Assembly (NCBI RefSeq): GCF_028372415.1
Contig: NC_092876.1
Coordinates: forward strand, 220,273,528 to 220,337,527
Reading direction: 5' to 3'
Length of the DNA: 64,000 bases
Source: Notamacropus eugenii
Lineage: Eukaryota > Chordata > Mammalia > Diprotodontia > Macropodidae
In this document: in pieces, positions 20,696 to 32,169 of the stretch
Numbering within the stretch: the first letter of the stretch is position 1
How the letters are laid out: each line of letters opens with the position of its first letter
The notes under the pieces: generated by a model
The model's database searches: none
Told to the model about the DNA's origin: nothing
What the model saw: only the letters and a program-made list of their open reading frames with translations
Translations under genes and position numbers: made by a program

Positions 20696-22240
20696 AGAAT
20701 ATATGCTATATCATCAGGGTGAAAAATGATCTAAATATCAATTTACAATAAAGTTAAAATAATTTTTGCTGTGAATAACCTGTACCCATCATATTGTAGG
20801 CAGTCAGTAAAGGTTCTTGGATGACTGTGACAATGATGATCAATACTGGTGGTATTTCTCCAAACCCTCTCTCATAAAGAAAGATGCCTTTACATTAGGG
20901 TACTAAGTGCTTTGGAGATATTGCATATAGATACAGCAGGTTGATATATGGCTTTTACTTATCTAACGGGCAGCAGAAGCTTTCAAGTGAAATTGAGATC
21001 TGTGTTGTAGTCTGTTAAATATTATTGTACGTAAATAAATATTAAGCCAATACTAACTGTGCGCTAGATACCATCTTGAAAAAAAGAAAGTTAGGTGTCC
21101 TGAAGAGTACATTTTCAGTATGGGTCTTGAAGTTCGTGTATTAATTGGGTACATATTTAAGTGCTTACAAGCAGAAACACCTAAGACTAGAACACATGGA
21201 ACAGAATGCCACTTACAGAAAGACTGTGTTTTAACAAAGTCTCACAGGAAAGCAGAGAATCCCACTGAGCGACTGTGAAGTGCTATGACAAGTGTCAAGG
21301 TATGCTTGGGAAAATGATGCTTTTCTTCTTGTACCTGTTTAAGAGAACTTTGTTTATGTTTAACTGTCCTGGCAGTACTCATTTTGACTAAGAAGGTGAC
21401 ATATGTATGAACTATAACCTAGGAGCACGACTAGGAGGATTAAATGGAAGGGTTTGATGAAATGCAGAGCCCTTCCCTCCCTCTCCCTCCAACACTTATT
21501 AACCATTATTTAAACCATTGGAGGAGGGGTGTAAATGACAATCTTTGTGTATTAAGATCAAGGAAAACACCATTTATTCCTTCTATTTTTTCCATCATTC
21601 TGAAATTCCCTTCTTTTTACTATCTTAAAAAAATAAAGCCTTGAGGAACTTTAGAATTACACTACCTATAACATAGATTCCTTCTGTATGTATTTAGAAT
21701 AATTCAGACCCTCTTCCCTTTATCTTTTTTTTAACACTGCTACTACTATCTTATATAGCAAAAGGGTATTGAGGTGTTGGAGTCCAAGTGAAATAGACCC
21801 ATACTGTCATCAATGGCAAGAATGGAATCTTGTAGAAACACATCTGCTCCTTTTTTGTCTATTTGTGTTCCTTCTTCATTTAATCTCTAGATACTTGGAA
21901 TGATCTGAGTTGGGTCTCACATCAAGCTTTCTTCCAACTTGTTTTCTCCATTTTTTTTTACTATTTTGGGAGATAAATATGACTAGTATTTAACTTACAT
22001 TATTGAATCATGAGAGAGTGAAGGTAAATTACAAGAGTCATGATCCATACGGAGCTGATTGGGGGGATGGGAGAGAGAATGAGCACCTCTCTCCTCTTAA
22101 ACACAAGTATCTTACAAGCCACATTTCAATCACTGCCTTTGAACATATCTCCTCATTTCCAGTGTCTCCCTGATTTCCTTCAAGGGCACTATTGACCACT
22201 CTGCCTCTTAGTTTCATAATCAGCCCAGTCACTTTGTTCT
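20696..22240. other. No recognised feature
   Basis: About 1.5 kb without a nameable repeat. Short frames show no motif. Confidence 0.45.
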
Positions 22241-22244
22241 AAAA

Positions 22245-22468
22245 GAGGAAACATAATGTAATGGAAAGAATATAAGGATTGGGGAAAGGATCAGGAGAAT
22301 TAGATTCAAATCACAGTTTTGCTAATTACTCTGGGGTCATGGGAAAATACCTTTACCTATCAGGTGCTTGGTTTCCACATCTGAAAAACTGTAATGTAAT
22401 AAGTGAGCCAACTACTTCACAAGAAGGTTGCAAGGAAGTCATTGTGTAAATGTGAGTTATTAAAAGGC
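22245..22468 (+). mobile_element. MIR SINE
   Basis: 'gtaatggaaagaatataagg', 'agattcaaatcacagttttg' and 'tggtttccacatctgaaaaa' follow head, CORE and tail; full length but diverged. Confidence 0.75.
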
Positions 22469-22639
22469 TGACCCCAATTCCGAGAGCCAAATGTCACATT
22501 TGTCTTTCCACGGCTGGCATTTATCACAAATCTTTATCTGGGTCAGGCTGATTTAAGTTGTCAAGATCCAGTACATTTTTAAAGGCTTTTCTTCAGGCTA
22601 GTCAGCTTTCCACAATTCTATTTCAGATTTTGATGTAAT

Positions 22640-22745
22640 CCTAATATTAATAACTGCTAATATTTATACCACACTTTAAGGTTCACAAAGTACGTTTCAT
22701 TTATTGTTTCATTTGATCCTCAGTATCCTGTGTGTAAGTGTTAAT
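22640..22745 (-). mobile_element. CORE-SINE tail, antisense
   Basis: 'accacactttaaggttcaca' and 'ttcatttgatcctcagtatc' are the reversed tail region. Confidence 0.6.
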
Positions 22746-22757
22746 CTGGGATATTCT

Positions 22758-23069
22758 ATCACTCTCTTCATCACACTAAACTGATGCCTCATTTGGCTCT
22801 GAGATTGCTAAACTCTAGATGAGAAGTCAAAAGTTCTGATTTCAGTTTTGCTAACTAATTATGTGTACAATTTATTTAGCCTCTTTTAGCCTCAATTTCC
22901 ACCTTTAAAATAAGGGGCTACAACTAAGTGATCTGTAAAACCTCTTTCACTTCTGAAATCCCAGGAATCTATGAGCTTCTTCCAAACCAGAACTTTTGAC
23001 TTCTCGTCTAGAGTTTAGCAGCCTCAGAGCCAGAGTGAGGCATCAGTGCAGTGTAATGAAGAGAATGGT
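22758..23069. repeat. Inverted repeat with 81/82-bp arms and a 149-bp loop
   Basis: Arm 1 is 22758-22838 and arm 2 is 22988-23069. Aligned by eye, arm 2 is the reverse complement of arm 1 with about nine differences and one 1-base gap (about 89% identity). Both arms include the shared core 'aactctagatgagaagtcaa' (arm 1 sense). The loop is mostly SINE sequence. Transcribed or single-stranded, it could form a long hairpin. Confidence 0.85.
22805..22978 (+). mobile_element. MIR/Ther-like SINE
   Basis: 'ctgatttcagttttgctaac', 'ttagcctcaatttccacctt' and 'ctgtaaaacctctttcactt' follow the head, CORE and tail of a SINE ending in a 'gaatctatgag' terminus. Its 5' end overlaps arm 1 of the inverted repeat. 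Confidence 0.65.
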
Positions 23070-23234
23070 AGAACTGGAGTTAAGAAAAAATAGTCTGATA
23101 ATAATTTACCTTCCTGTATGTTTGAGGGTAATTCAGGGTCAGCTCCCTGGAATTAGACTGCTCCATAATGACATATGCTGTCAGCATTACTTGGCATCTG
23201 AATGAAAGCATGCCCATTTCTGGGCTGCTCTAGT

Positions 23235-23325
23235 TCTGGATTCTTAAATGGCAAAGATTTTCCCTTCTGTATTTGAATGCATGACACAAAGAAAGCACTT
23301 AATAAATTTTTCTTGGTTAATTGAT
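23235..23325 (+). mobile_element. L2 3' end fragment
   Basis: 'aaagaaagcacttaataaat' followed by 'cttggttaattga' is an L2 terminus. Confidence 0.6.
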
Positions 23326-24185
23326 TTTTATTCTTCCTGGTGAAGAGCTTCCACCAAACCTCTTGGTATGCAAATACATTCCTGTGAAGGAAAGACCACA
23401 CTTTCCTGAGCAGTGGTAAACAAATGTTGCTGGTAAATATGTGTAATTGTTGGTGTGGTGGAGCCAGCTCTAATAGGCGCTCCAGAACTGACTGGTAAAT
23501 TTTCAGTGTGAGTATTGCCGGGAAATCAGGAAGCTACAAAGTAGGACTTGGCTTATAGTTTTGCTGATTGTTTAGACTTAAGAAACAGATGGAAAAAATA
23601 TTAATAATGCAAATTCAACTTAAAAGTGTGCTGTAGGTATAGTTTCTTTTTATCCAGAGAGCTGGTTGATAAACATTTACCAGCATGTCACTGCATATAA
23701 TAAAGGAAAGTTAATACACCTGGCCTTCTTCTCACCCTTTCTCTGCCAAGTAGAAAACAACTCATTTACAAGCCAGCCAATGAAGATAATAGTGAGCTTA
23801 GTAGATTTTTTCCATTTCAGCCTCCACAAAGCACCTGTGGGATTTTGCAAAACAGAGACATTAAAATAGATTTTAAGGACACAAGTTAATGTTCATATAT
23901 GTAGTGGAAGTAAGAAAGGATTTCCTAACCCCAAGTCAGGCAACTGTCTAGTGACACAGATCTCAAAGCAGCACTAGACAAAGGTGGGAAAAGAAGAGAT
24001 CAAATCTTTGAACCATTCTCTAGCTTTTGTTAGTTCTTTTGGCTGGTTGTGTCAGCTCAAAGCTGTGAGAGAGGACTCAAAGTAGTATCACCCTACTCTT
24101 GTCAGAGAATGACTTGTCAGGAAGTACCACCTAGTACATACCAGCAAATGGGAAAAGAGAGCAACAGAGGGCAAGAAGGCTGAAC
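23326..24185. other. No recognised feature
   Basis: No gene or named repeat seen. The 5' limit of the L1 that follows is blurred. Confidence 0.45.
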
Positions 24186-24189
24186 ATGA

Positions 24190-26705
24190 GATTAGCTAAA
24201 GAACCCATTAGAGACAATGGAACAGAAAATATAGACACAATGTCCATAGAAAGTATAAAAAACTCAATGGTCAGCAGAAGGGAGATGTTATGTTCAGCAG
24301 AAAGCAGTGTGATATAAAAAAAGTGAAAGAAGAAAACCAAATTACTAGTATTAAAAATGAAAGGCATAAATCCGCTGCCTAAGAAGAGGAAATTAAAACA
24401 ATTTTAAGAGCTATTTTATCCAATTATGTGCCAATAAATTTGATAATCTAAATTAAGTAAACATCTGCAAAATACAAATTACCCAAATTAGTAGAAGTAG
24501 AATACTTAAATAGGCCAATCTTAGAAAAAGAAATTGAACAAACCATAATGAACTTTCTAAGAAAAAATTCCTAGGACCAGATGGATTTGCAAGTGAATTC
24601 TACCAAACATTTAAAGAACAATTAATCCCAAATACTATATTAATGATTTGGTGAAATAGGTGAAGGAGTCTGACCAAATTCCTTTTATGACACAAACATG
24701 GTTCTGACACTTAAAACAGGAAGAGCTAAAACTGAGAAAGGAAATTATAGATCAATTTACCTAATGGATATTGATGCAAAAATTTTCAATAAAATACTAA
24801 CAGCGTTGGTTCAATGTTAGGAAAACTATTGACATAATTGACCATATCCATAACAAAACCAATAGAAATCCTATGATTATCTCAATAGAAGCAGAAAAAG
24901 CTTTTGACAAAATACAACAGAGCACAGGAATAAAAGGAGCTTTCCTTAAAATGATAAACAATATTAATCTGAAACCATCAGCAAGCATTATCTGTAGTGG
25001 GATAAGCTAGAAACCTTCTCAATAAGATCAGGGTGAAGCAAGAGTTCTCATTGTCACCTCTATTGTACTAGAAATGTCAGCTATAGCAATAAAAGAAGAA
25101 AAAATCAATTGAAGAAAGTAGAATAGATAATAAGGAAACAAAACAATCAGACTTTACAGACGGTATGATGGTATAGAGAATTCTAGAGAATCAACTACAA
25201 AACTACTTGAAATAATTAACAGCTTTAGCAGAGATGCACAATACAAAATAAACTCATATAAATCATCAGCATTCCTATATATTACCAACAAAGTCCAACA
25301 GCAAGAGGTAGAAAGAGAAATTCCATTTAAAATAACTGCAGACAATATAAAATACTTGGGTGTCTACCTGCCAAGATAAAACCTGGAAATATATGAACAC
25401 AATTAGAAAACACTTTTCACACAAATCAAGTGAGATCTAAACAACTGGAAAATATTCATTGCTTGTGGGTAGGTCAAGCCAATATAATAAAAATGATAAT
25501 TCTACCTAAATTAATCTATTTATTCAATGTCATATCAATCAAACTACCAAAAATTATTTTATAGAGCTAGGAAAAAAGAGTAACAAAATTCACCTAGAAG
25601 AATAAAAGGTTAAGCATATCAAGGGAATCAATGAAAAAAATATGAAAGAAGGTTGTATAGCCATATCAGATCTCAAACTGTATTATAAAGTGGAAATTAT
25701 CAAAACAGTTGGTACTAGCTAAGAAATAGAGCGGTGAATCAGTAAATGACCACAGCAATACAATGTATGATAACCTTAAAGATTCAAGCTTTTGGAACAA
25801 AAACTCATTATTTGACCAAAACTTCTGGGAAAACTAGAAAACAACATGGCAGAAACTAGATAGAGACCAACATTTCATACCATGTACCTTCAAGATAAGG
25901 TCAAAACAGGTACATGATTTACACATAAAGGTTGATACCATAAGCAAATTAGAAGAACATGGAATAGTTTATTTGTCAGATTTATGGGTAAGGGAAGAGT
26001 TTAGAACCAGAGAAAACATAGAGAGCATTACAAAACATAAAATAGAAATTTCTGATTATATAAAATTAAAAAGTTTTTGCACAAACAAAGCCAATGCAAC
26101 AAAAATTAAAAGGAGAACAGAAAGCTGGGAGAATTTTTTTGCAGCAGGTATATCTGCTAAAGGCCTCATTTTGCAAATATATAGAGAACTGGGTCAAATT
26201 TATAAAAATATCAGTCATTCCCCAACTGATAAATGGTCAAAGGACATGAACAGGTGGTTTTCAAACAATGAAACTAAAGCAATTTATAATTATATAAAAA
26301 TGCTCTAAATCACTATTGATTAGAGATATGCAAATTAAACTGTGAGGTACCACTTCAGTATCAGATTGGCTAATCTGACCAAAAAAGTAAACGATAAATG
26401 TTGGTGGGGATGAGGAAAAACTGAGACACTAATGCACTGTTGGTGGAGTTGTGAACTGAGAGGTTCTGGAGAGGAATTTGGGACTATGCCCAAAGGGCTA
26501 TAAAACTTCATAACCTTTGACCCAGCCACTTCTAGGTCTGTATCTCAAAGACATTAAAGAAAAAGGAAGATGACCTATTTGTACCAAAATATTTATGGGA
26601 GCTCTTTTTTGTGATGAATAAGAATTGGAAATAGAAGTGATGCCCATCATTTGGGGAATGGCTAAGCAAGCTATGGTATATGGTATATGATTGTGATGGA
26701 ATATT
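24190..26705 (+). mobile_element. L1 ORF2 remnant, inactive
   Basis: The element is read in order but with stops and frameshifts throughout. The fingers region of reverse transcriptase shows at 24570-24790 ('aggaccagatggatttgcaa', then the N-Y-R-S/P-I block). The catalytic F-A-D-D motif at 25153 reads F-T-D-G-M-M-V, so the second aspartate is lost. The C-terminal segment is best kept at 25973-26308, where 111 codons stay open. The 5' part of the element, including ORF1 and the endonuclease, is missing. It is interrupted at 26706 and its 3' UTR continues at 27188. It cannot mobilise itself. Confidence 0.85.
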
Positions 26706-27108
26706 ACATATATATATTAATTCATCGCACTTTTCAAAAAAATATTTATGTACTTTTAGTTTTCAACATTTGTTTTATAAAATTTTGAGTCCTAAATTTC
26801 TCCCCTCTCTCCTCTTCTCCTCCCCAAAATGGTACGCAATCTGATATACACTATACATGTATGATCGTATTAAACATAGTTCCACATTAGTCATATTGTG
26901 AAAGAAAAATCAGAACAAAAGGGAAAAACTATGAGACAAAAAAAAATTAAAAATAACAAAAAAGAGAAAATAGGATGCTTCAATTTGCATTCAGACTCTA
27001 GATGTGGACAGCATTTTTCATTATGAGTCTTTTGGAATTGTCTTAGATCATTGCATTGCTAAGAAGAGCTAAGTTTAACAAAGTCAGTCATTGTGCGATG
27101 TTACTTAT
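26706..27108 (-). mobile_element. L1 3' UTR inserted antisense into L1
   Basis: On this strand: 'tagttttcaacatttgtttt', 'taaaattttgagtcctaaat', 'cttttggaattgtcttagat' and 'cattgcattgctaagaagag', the reverse complement of an L1 3' UTR of a subfamily different from its host. It is about 400 bp and 5' truncated. The ends show only faint 'tattac/tgttac' similarity, so the target duplication is unproven. Confidence 0.8.
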
Positions 27109-27184
27109 AAAGCACTTCTTAAACTGTGGGTTGTGACCATTGCTGAGAGGGTCACAATGTGGAAAAAGTTTAAGAAGTCCTGTG
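27109..27184. mobile_element. Miniature hAT-like element next to nested L1
   Basis: An 11-bp perfect inverted repeat, CTTCTTAAACT and AGTTTAAGAAG, bounds an interior with 'gggttgtgaccattgc' and 'gagggtcacaatg'. The TTCTTAAACT terminus is that of an old mammalian hAT group. The expected 8-bp duplication is not visible. Confidence 0.6.
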
Positions 27185-27187
27185 TAA

Positions 27188-27655
27188 GACATGACAAGGC
27201 AGGATGATTTCAGAAAAAATCCTAGAGAGTTGCATGAACTGATGCAAAGTAAAATGAACAGAACCAGAAACAGAAACACTGTGTGATGAAGAATTGTGAA
27301 AGGCTTAGCTATTCTGAGCAAGGCAATGATCTAAGACAATCCCAAAGGACTCATGATGAAGTATATTATCCACCTCCAGAGAAAGAACGGATGCTGTCTA
27401 AATACATACTGAAACAGGTTATTTTTCACTTTTTTCCTTTCTTTTTTGAGTCTTCTTGTAAAAAATTATTAATATGGAAGTGTTTTACTTGATAGCACAT
27501 TGATAACCTGTATCTGACTGCTTACTGTCTTAGGAAGGGGTGAAGAGAGGGAGGCAAGGGGGAACAGAATTTGGAACTCAAAACTCTTTTAAAAGGTTTA
27601 AAAATTTGTTTTAATATGTAATTAAGGGGAAATAAAATATTATATATGGAAAGAA
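27188..27655 (+). mobile_element. L1 3' UTR continuing from 26705
   Basis: 'gagttgcatgaactgatgca', 'ctccagagaaagaacggatg' and 'gaatttggaactcaaaactc' lead to the 'gaaataaaatatt' end. It completes the L1 begun at 24190. Confidence 0.85.
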
Positions 27656-27659
27656 AAAA

Positions 27660-28019
27660 GAAAGCAATATGATGACATTATCCAAGGACATCTCTAGCTC
27701 CACAAGTGGTAGAGGCCACATGTGTGCCTGTTCAAACATGTCCCTTTCTGTGTGTTCTTCATGTATACACTCTCACCATAGAGGCTCTCACATGCCCCTT
27801 TACATGTATCCCCTGCTCGTGCATGGTCCTACATGTGCCTTCCATACATGTTCCTTGTTCTCTTCTTTTATATCCTTCCCAACTGGTGGTACAGTAGCCT
27901 GTGGGAAAGTGTGCTCTGTGTGTATAGGGAAGAGAGACCTTTCTTGTCACTGACTGTCTTCTCTTTGGAACTAATATGCCCAGTGACCGATAAAAATACA
28001 TACATCAATAAAGGACAGT
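27660..28019. other. Unassigned; many ACATG-like words
   Basis: 27715-27860 holds about eight CATGT/ACATG words at irregular short spacing, a degenerate low-complexity patch. It may be the outer part of the LTR that follows. Confidence 0.4.
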
Positions 28020-28849
28020 CAACTATGGGTTTCAGTAGGTGGTAACTGGTGGAGTCCTAATAGAGCTGACCCCAGCTCCAATAGTCTTAACTTCATTACA
28101 GGCCCATTGTACCTACCTAGCCCCTCACCAATGTCCTAACTTTTCCACACATGCCTCACTGTTCACTAGAACAACAGGTATGTCCCTGAAACTCATAGTT
28201 CTCACAGAAACAGCAAGTGTGTCCATGTGATGGGAACCCAGCCACTACCTGGGCACTGCCCCCAGATCCATTCCTCATATTTCCCACAGAAATAGCAGGT
28301 GTGCCCGCGCACTCATCTACAGCCACATCTATCTAGTCCTAGACAGGATCACAATACTCAGCCAATCAGAAAACAGCAGCACCAGGATGTCCAAGCAGGA
28401 TGTGGACCCTAAAACAATAGAAAGGACTTTCCCTAAGTAGGCACCTGCCCAGTAATAGCAAAAAACTGACCCAGAATGAACTTATGATATAAGAGAGGCT
28501 TATTATAATATCATTATGGTATATACATACCCCCCCTAGAAGGGTTTCTTTGTATGTATTGTGGGTAATTACACAAGAAGTTTCACTATGGCTGAGACCC
28601 CTCCTCCATTACCTAATCCCTTAACAAACTACTCCTGCTTTTTAAATATTTATCACATTCCTATATTCTATGTAAATTTCTGTTATGTAACTGCATCTTT
28701 ACCCTATAAAAAACCATCGTTTTCTCTGAAGTTGCTGGTTCCTCTTGAAACTTAGCCCACTTTATAAGAGGCAACAATCTCAATAAATGCCTATACTTGG
28801 TTTAGAAGTGCTCTGACTCTGAATTCTTTGAAACAGTTCTACCACAACA
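28020..28849 (+). mobile_element. Endogenous retrovirus LTR (solo or 5'), class I-like
   Basis: The promoter layout is that of an LTR: a CCAAT box ('gccaatcagaa', 28361), a TATA box ('ctataaaaaa', 28704), a poly(A) signal AATAAA (28782) and a 3' end in ...CCACAACA at 28849. U3 carries degenerate ~40-bp direct repeats. The 5' boundary is uncertain; 28020 is a rough limit. No gag, pol or env sequence follows, only a short leader-like stretch, so it is a relic and not a provirus. Frames in it are not viral genes. Confidence 0.7.
28164..28320 (+). promoter_or_regulatory. U3 direct repeats of ~40 bp
   Basis: Copies beginning at 28164, 28203 and 28285 share the core 'acagaaacagcaagtgtgtc' with changes. 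Spacings of 39 and 82 bp fit a ~40-bp unit with one eroded copy. In LTRs such repeats often act as enhancers; activity here is unknown. Confidence 0.6.
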
Positions 28850-28868
28850 CATCATGAAACCCCCAAAA

Positions 28869-28964
28869 TTTTTGGTGTCCCAGAGTTGAAACCTCAATAG
28901 TTTTCGGCATCCCTGGGTCTAAACCTCAACAGCTTTTGGTGTCCTTGGGTTTAAACTTCAACAG
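28869..28964 (+). repeat. Three 32-bp tandem units directly after the LTR
   Basis: Units 28869-28900, 28901-28932 and 28933-28964 share 'ttttggtgtcc', '...ggg', 'taaacctcaacag' with substitutions and no length change. Each carries a TGGTGTCC-like word where a retroviral primer-binding site would be expected, about 20 bp after the LTR end. Confidence 0.85.
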
Positions 28965-28969
28965 TGACA

Positions 28970-31115
28970 CCCAGGGTGTCTAGAACCTATTGTTGCCTTT
29001 CTGTGGTCCATGTGCCCCAGATACTGTCCCAGAATCTAATTTTTCTGAGTTTTTACTTATCAAACATACAGTGGAATACTTTATGAAAAGCTTTTCTGAA
29101 ATAACTCATTTAAGCTTTATGAAGAAAGGGAGTGGAATTCACAACTAGCATTTCTGAAAGCTCACCTGCCATTTAATTTTATGACTTCATCAATTTGCTA
29201 TTTAATTGTTTTACCTAGTCCAGGTACCACACAGTTTCACTTTATTCTTTCTTCAATGCAATGGTTGATGATAAATTGATTGAATATGAAGACACAAGGC
29301 AAGGAAGGAAGTCACTGGCTTTTTGTCTTTAAGAGAGTATAACTTAAATTAGTTGGTCCATGGAACACTTTGGGACTTGAAATATATTGACAGGACACAT
29401 GAATGCCGATCTAAGGGTCTGGGGAGCATGAGTACTCCACGAAAAAAGGCACATCAGGGAAATTTGGGAGTAAAATGTAGAAAGTTCTCTCCTTTGACAT
29501 ATATACACAAAAATTGCTGTATATTTCTAATATGTGCTTAACTTCATATGTAATACTTTAATGGGGAAAATATGTGAACATCAACATTTTCCCCTTCAAT
29601 ATAAGGTCCTATGGAAGAGAGTTTTAGAGAGATTTTTATTTAAAAAGCAGCCAATTTGGCTTTATAAAACAATTTTGAAAGCCTTTGGAATCACCCTCAT
29701 TCAGCCATACCCAGAGGTCCTGATAGGCCTTTTTGCCTGGGCACCAGGACCTACCAGGTGCTCTTGGAACATTCTCTGCCAGAACCAGTGGCCAGAGAAA
29801 GCTGCACGTATACATGAGATGGATCTCTGGCCTGGCAACTGATACTACTCAGCCAGTACCTATTAGCCATCTTAACTCTCTGTGCCATTGGAACTACCCT
29901 GAAGAATCACCTTGGCAGGTTCTGGTGCGTTTTTGCTTTCAGGACAGCTAGATATGATTTTCCATTTTATGACTAGGGGAACACGATGACTGTCTGGCTG
30001 AGATTAGCTGGAGCACTATTTTACAAGAACTGCATTTAAAATTTACTTTCTCTCTATGAAACCTTTTGTAATGTTTCAAAACAATTGAAAAGACAATCTG
30101 ATGCTAAATGGGGGTAATCTACAAAGCATTCCCTTTGTCTACAGAGGAAATTGGAATTGCTGTTCTCTCCAACCCACACAGATAACATTAAACATCCTAA
30201 TGGATCCAAAGCACATTACTGTCTACTTCAAAAGAAAAAAGAGAAAAAACCCCACCACCTTAGTGAATCTCTGATAGAATGAGGAAGTCGGTTTTCACAG
30301 AAAAAAATCACTTTATGCAGATATATTCTACAGAAATAGCAGTTACTTTTTGCATATTATAGTACCCTGATCTAATTCTAGATTCTCTGGCCTACTGAGG
30401 TAACGTGCAGATCTATGATTCACTCCAAATACTCTATGTATCATACACCACTATTTCAGAGCAGTTGGGAAAGACTGAAAAATTAAATTCTGAAAAGCAA
30501 GCTTCATCATAATGGAAAATCCAATTAAGTTTAGATACTGTAGCAGTGTACCAGCAGGACTGTAATTTTGCCTTCTACCAAAGTGAGTTAGTTGTTCACT
30601 AGGTAGAATGTAGAAAATTAAACAATGCCAATAATTTTTCTTGACCTTATGGCTAGTATCATCATATGGTGTTTGTATTAAAAAAAACTGGCTAAGGATA
30701 TACATTTGAGCAAGCCTTGGTCAAAGTGAACTCTTTGAATTTTGTTTGTTTTTCCTGCTTCAGGCACAAGTGAACTGCTGTTAAACCCAAATAAACTTTT
30801 ATATGTGAAAGTTGTTTGTGGCAACAAAGCACTATAATGATTAATTCAAAAGATTCATAGTTTTATATGGACATTCCTTCCATTGGGAGAGAAAACAATC
30901 TTTGAATATAAGCTGCTGGGGCCAAAAAATTTTTGATTACCTGGTGTCAAGACTTTTCTTAATGATCCTCTCCAAACATAGGTAGGCTGATCCATGAACC
31001 AAGGACATACAACCGCTCTTCCATGTACATTTTGTTACATGATTTTTGAAAACCGAAGGCCATCTTTACACCAAGTTGTAAAGTATGTGGTGCATGATTT
31101 GTCTGGAGACTGTGT
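28970..31115. other. Repeat-poor, unrecognised
   Basis: About 2.1 kb with no named repeat. A 102-codon open frame at 29534-29842 has no recognisable motif and overlaps others; I do not call it a gene. Confidence 0.45.
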
Positions 31116-31121
31116 AAATAG

Positions 31122-31335
31122 AAAGCATCTAGGTGATGCAATGGACAGTGTGCCAGGCCTGGAGTCAGGAAGACTGAGTTCATATCCAGCCTCAGACACC
31201 TGTGTGATCCTGGGCAAGTCACTTGACCTCCATTTGACTTGCCTATAAAATGAAGATAATAATAACCCTTACTTCTCAGTGTTGTTGTGAGGATCAAATG
31301 AGATCAATGTAAAGTGTTTAGCACATGCCTTATTA
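31122..31335 (+). mobile_element. CORE-SINE
   Basis: 'gatgcaatggacagtgtgcc', 'gagtcaggaagactgagttc', 'gatcctgggcaagtcacttg' and 'gtgttgttgtgaggatcaaa' give head, CORE and tail; well preserved. Confidence 0.85.
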
Positions 31336-31342
31336 CTAGGAA

Positions 31343-31358
31343 GATGATGATGATGATG
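31343..31358 (+). repeat. (GAT)n short repeat at a SINE tail
   Basis: Five GAT units directly after the SINE. Confidence 0.8.
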
Positions 31359-31552
31359 TCACATATTACTTAACTTTTCAAAGTACTTTCTCCCAAGTTT
31401 TTGGAAACATATGACTAAGAAAGGAGATGGGTCAGTCATGCAGGGATAGTCCAGGATAGAAGATGAAAAGTGTGCATCTGATACTAGTAACCCTTATGTT
31501 CCACCCAAAGGAAGGGCCTGCCTGAGTACTTTGGATGGATTCACTGTAGTAG

Positions 31553-31580
31553 ATGATGAGGATGATGATGAGGATGATAG
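31553..31580 (+). repeat. (GAT/GAG)n at an antisense SINE tail
   Basis: Trinucleotide run abutting the tail of the next SINE. Confidence 0.8.
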
Positions 31581-31818
31581 CTAACATTTACATAGTTGCT
31601 ACTATGTGCTGGGCACTGTGCTAAGGGCTTTACAAACATTACCTAATTTGATCCTCACAACAATTCTGGAAGGTGGGTGCTATTATTAATCCCATTTTTC
31701 AAATGAGAAAAGGGAGACAAATGGAGGTGAAGTGACTTGACCAGAGATACAGATTGTGTCTGAGGTGGAATTGGACCTCAGGTCTTGCTGATTCCAGGTC
31801 CACTATGTCACTTAGCTG
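31581..31818 (-). mobile_element. CORE-SINE, antisense
   Basis: 'tgctgggcactgtgctaagg', 'tttgatcctcacaacaattc', 'cccatttttcaaatgagaaa' and 'ggacctcaggtcttgctgat' are in reverse order of the element. Confidence 0.85.
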
Positions 31819-31888
31819 AAGATTTATGGAAGGACATGAGACAAGAGGAGTATGGGACGAGAAGAGGTTTATTGGGTAGCATCTATAC

Positions 31889-32080
31889 CAGGAGTGGGGA
31901 ACATTTGGCTTCCAGGTCACATGTGGCCCTGGGCATGCCTTTTGACTTAGTCTAAGTTTTACTTTCATTAAGGGGATTTACTTGTATTAAGGGGATTTGT
32001 TTTGTAAAGTTTGAATTCAAAGGGCCTTAAGGACCTAGAGGGCCACATGTGGCCTCAAGGCCTCAGGTTCCCCACCCCTG
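31889..32080. mobile_element. Miniature hAT-type DNA transposon with 8-bp target duplication
   Basis: The 14-bp ends CAGGAGTGGGGAAC and GTTCCCCACCCCTG are inverted repeats with one mismatch. Flanks are ATCTATAC (31881-31888) and ATCTATAT (32081-32088), an 8-bp target duplication with one change, the size hAT transposases make. The 192-bp interior has no coding capacity but holds further inverted pieces ('ccacatgtggcc'). It relied on a transposase from elsewhere and is now immobile as far as can be seen. Confidence 0.85.
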
Positions 32081-32169
32081 ATCTATATTATTGAAGGCAA
32101 TATCCCCATTGAGGAGATCGCAAATGTACTGAAATATTCTGAAGATTCTTAAAGCTGTTCTCTAAGTTT

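Noticed and set aside
25973..26308. 111-codon open frame as a possible gene
   Set aside because: It is the best-kept piece of a dead L1 ORF2 C-terminus, with disrupted sequence before and after.
29534..29842. 102-codon open frame
   Set aside because: No motif, no splice or promoter context, and overlapping frames; length is within chance for this composition.
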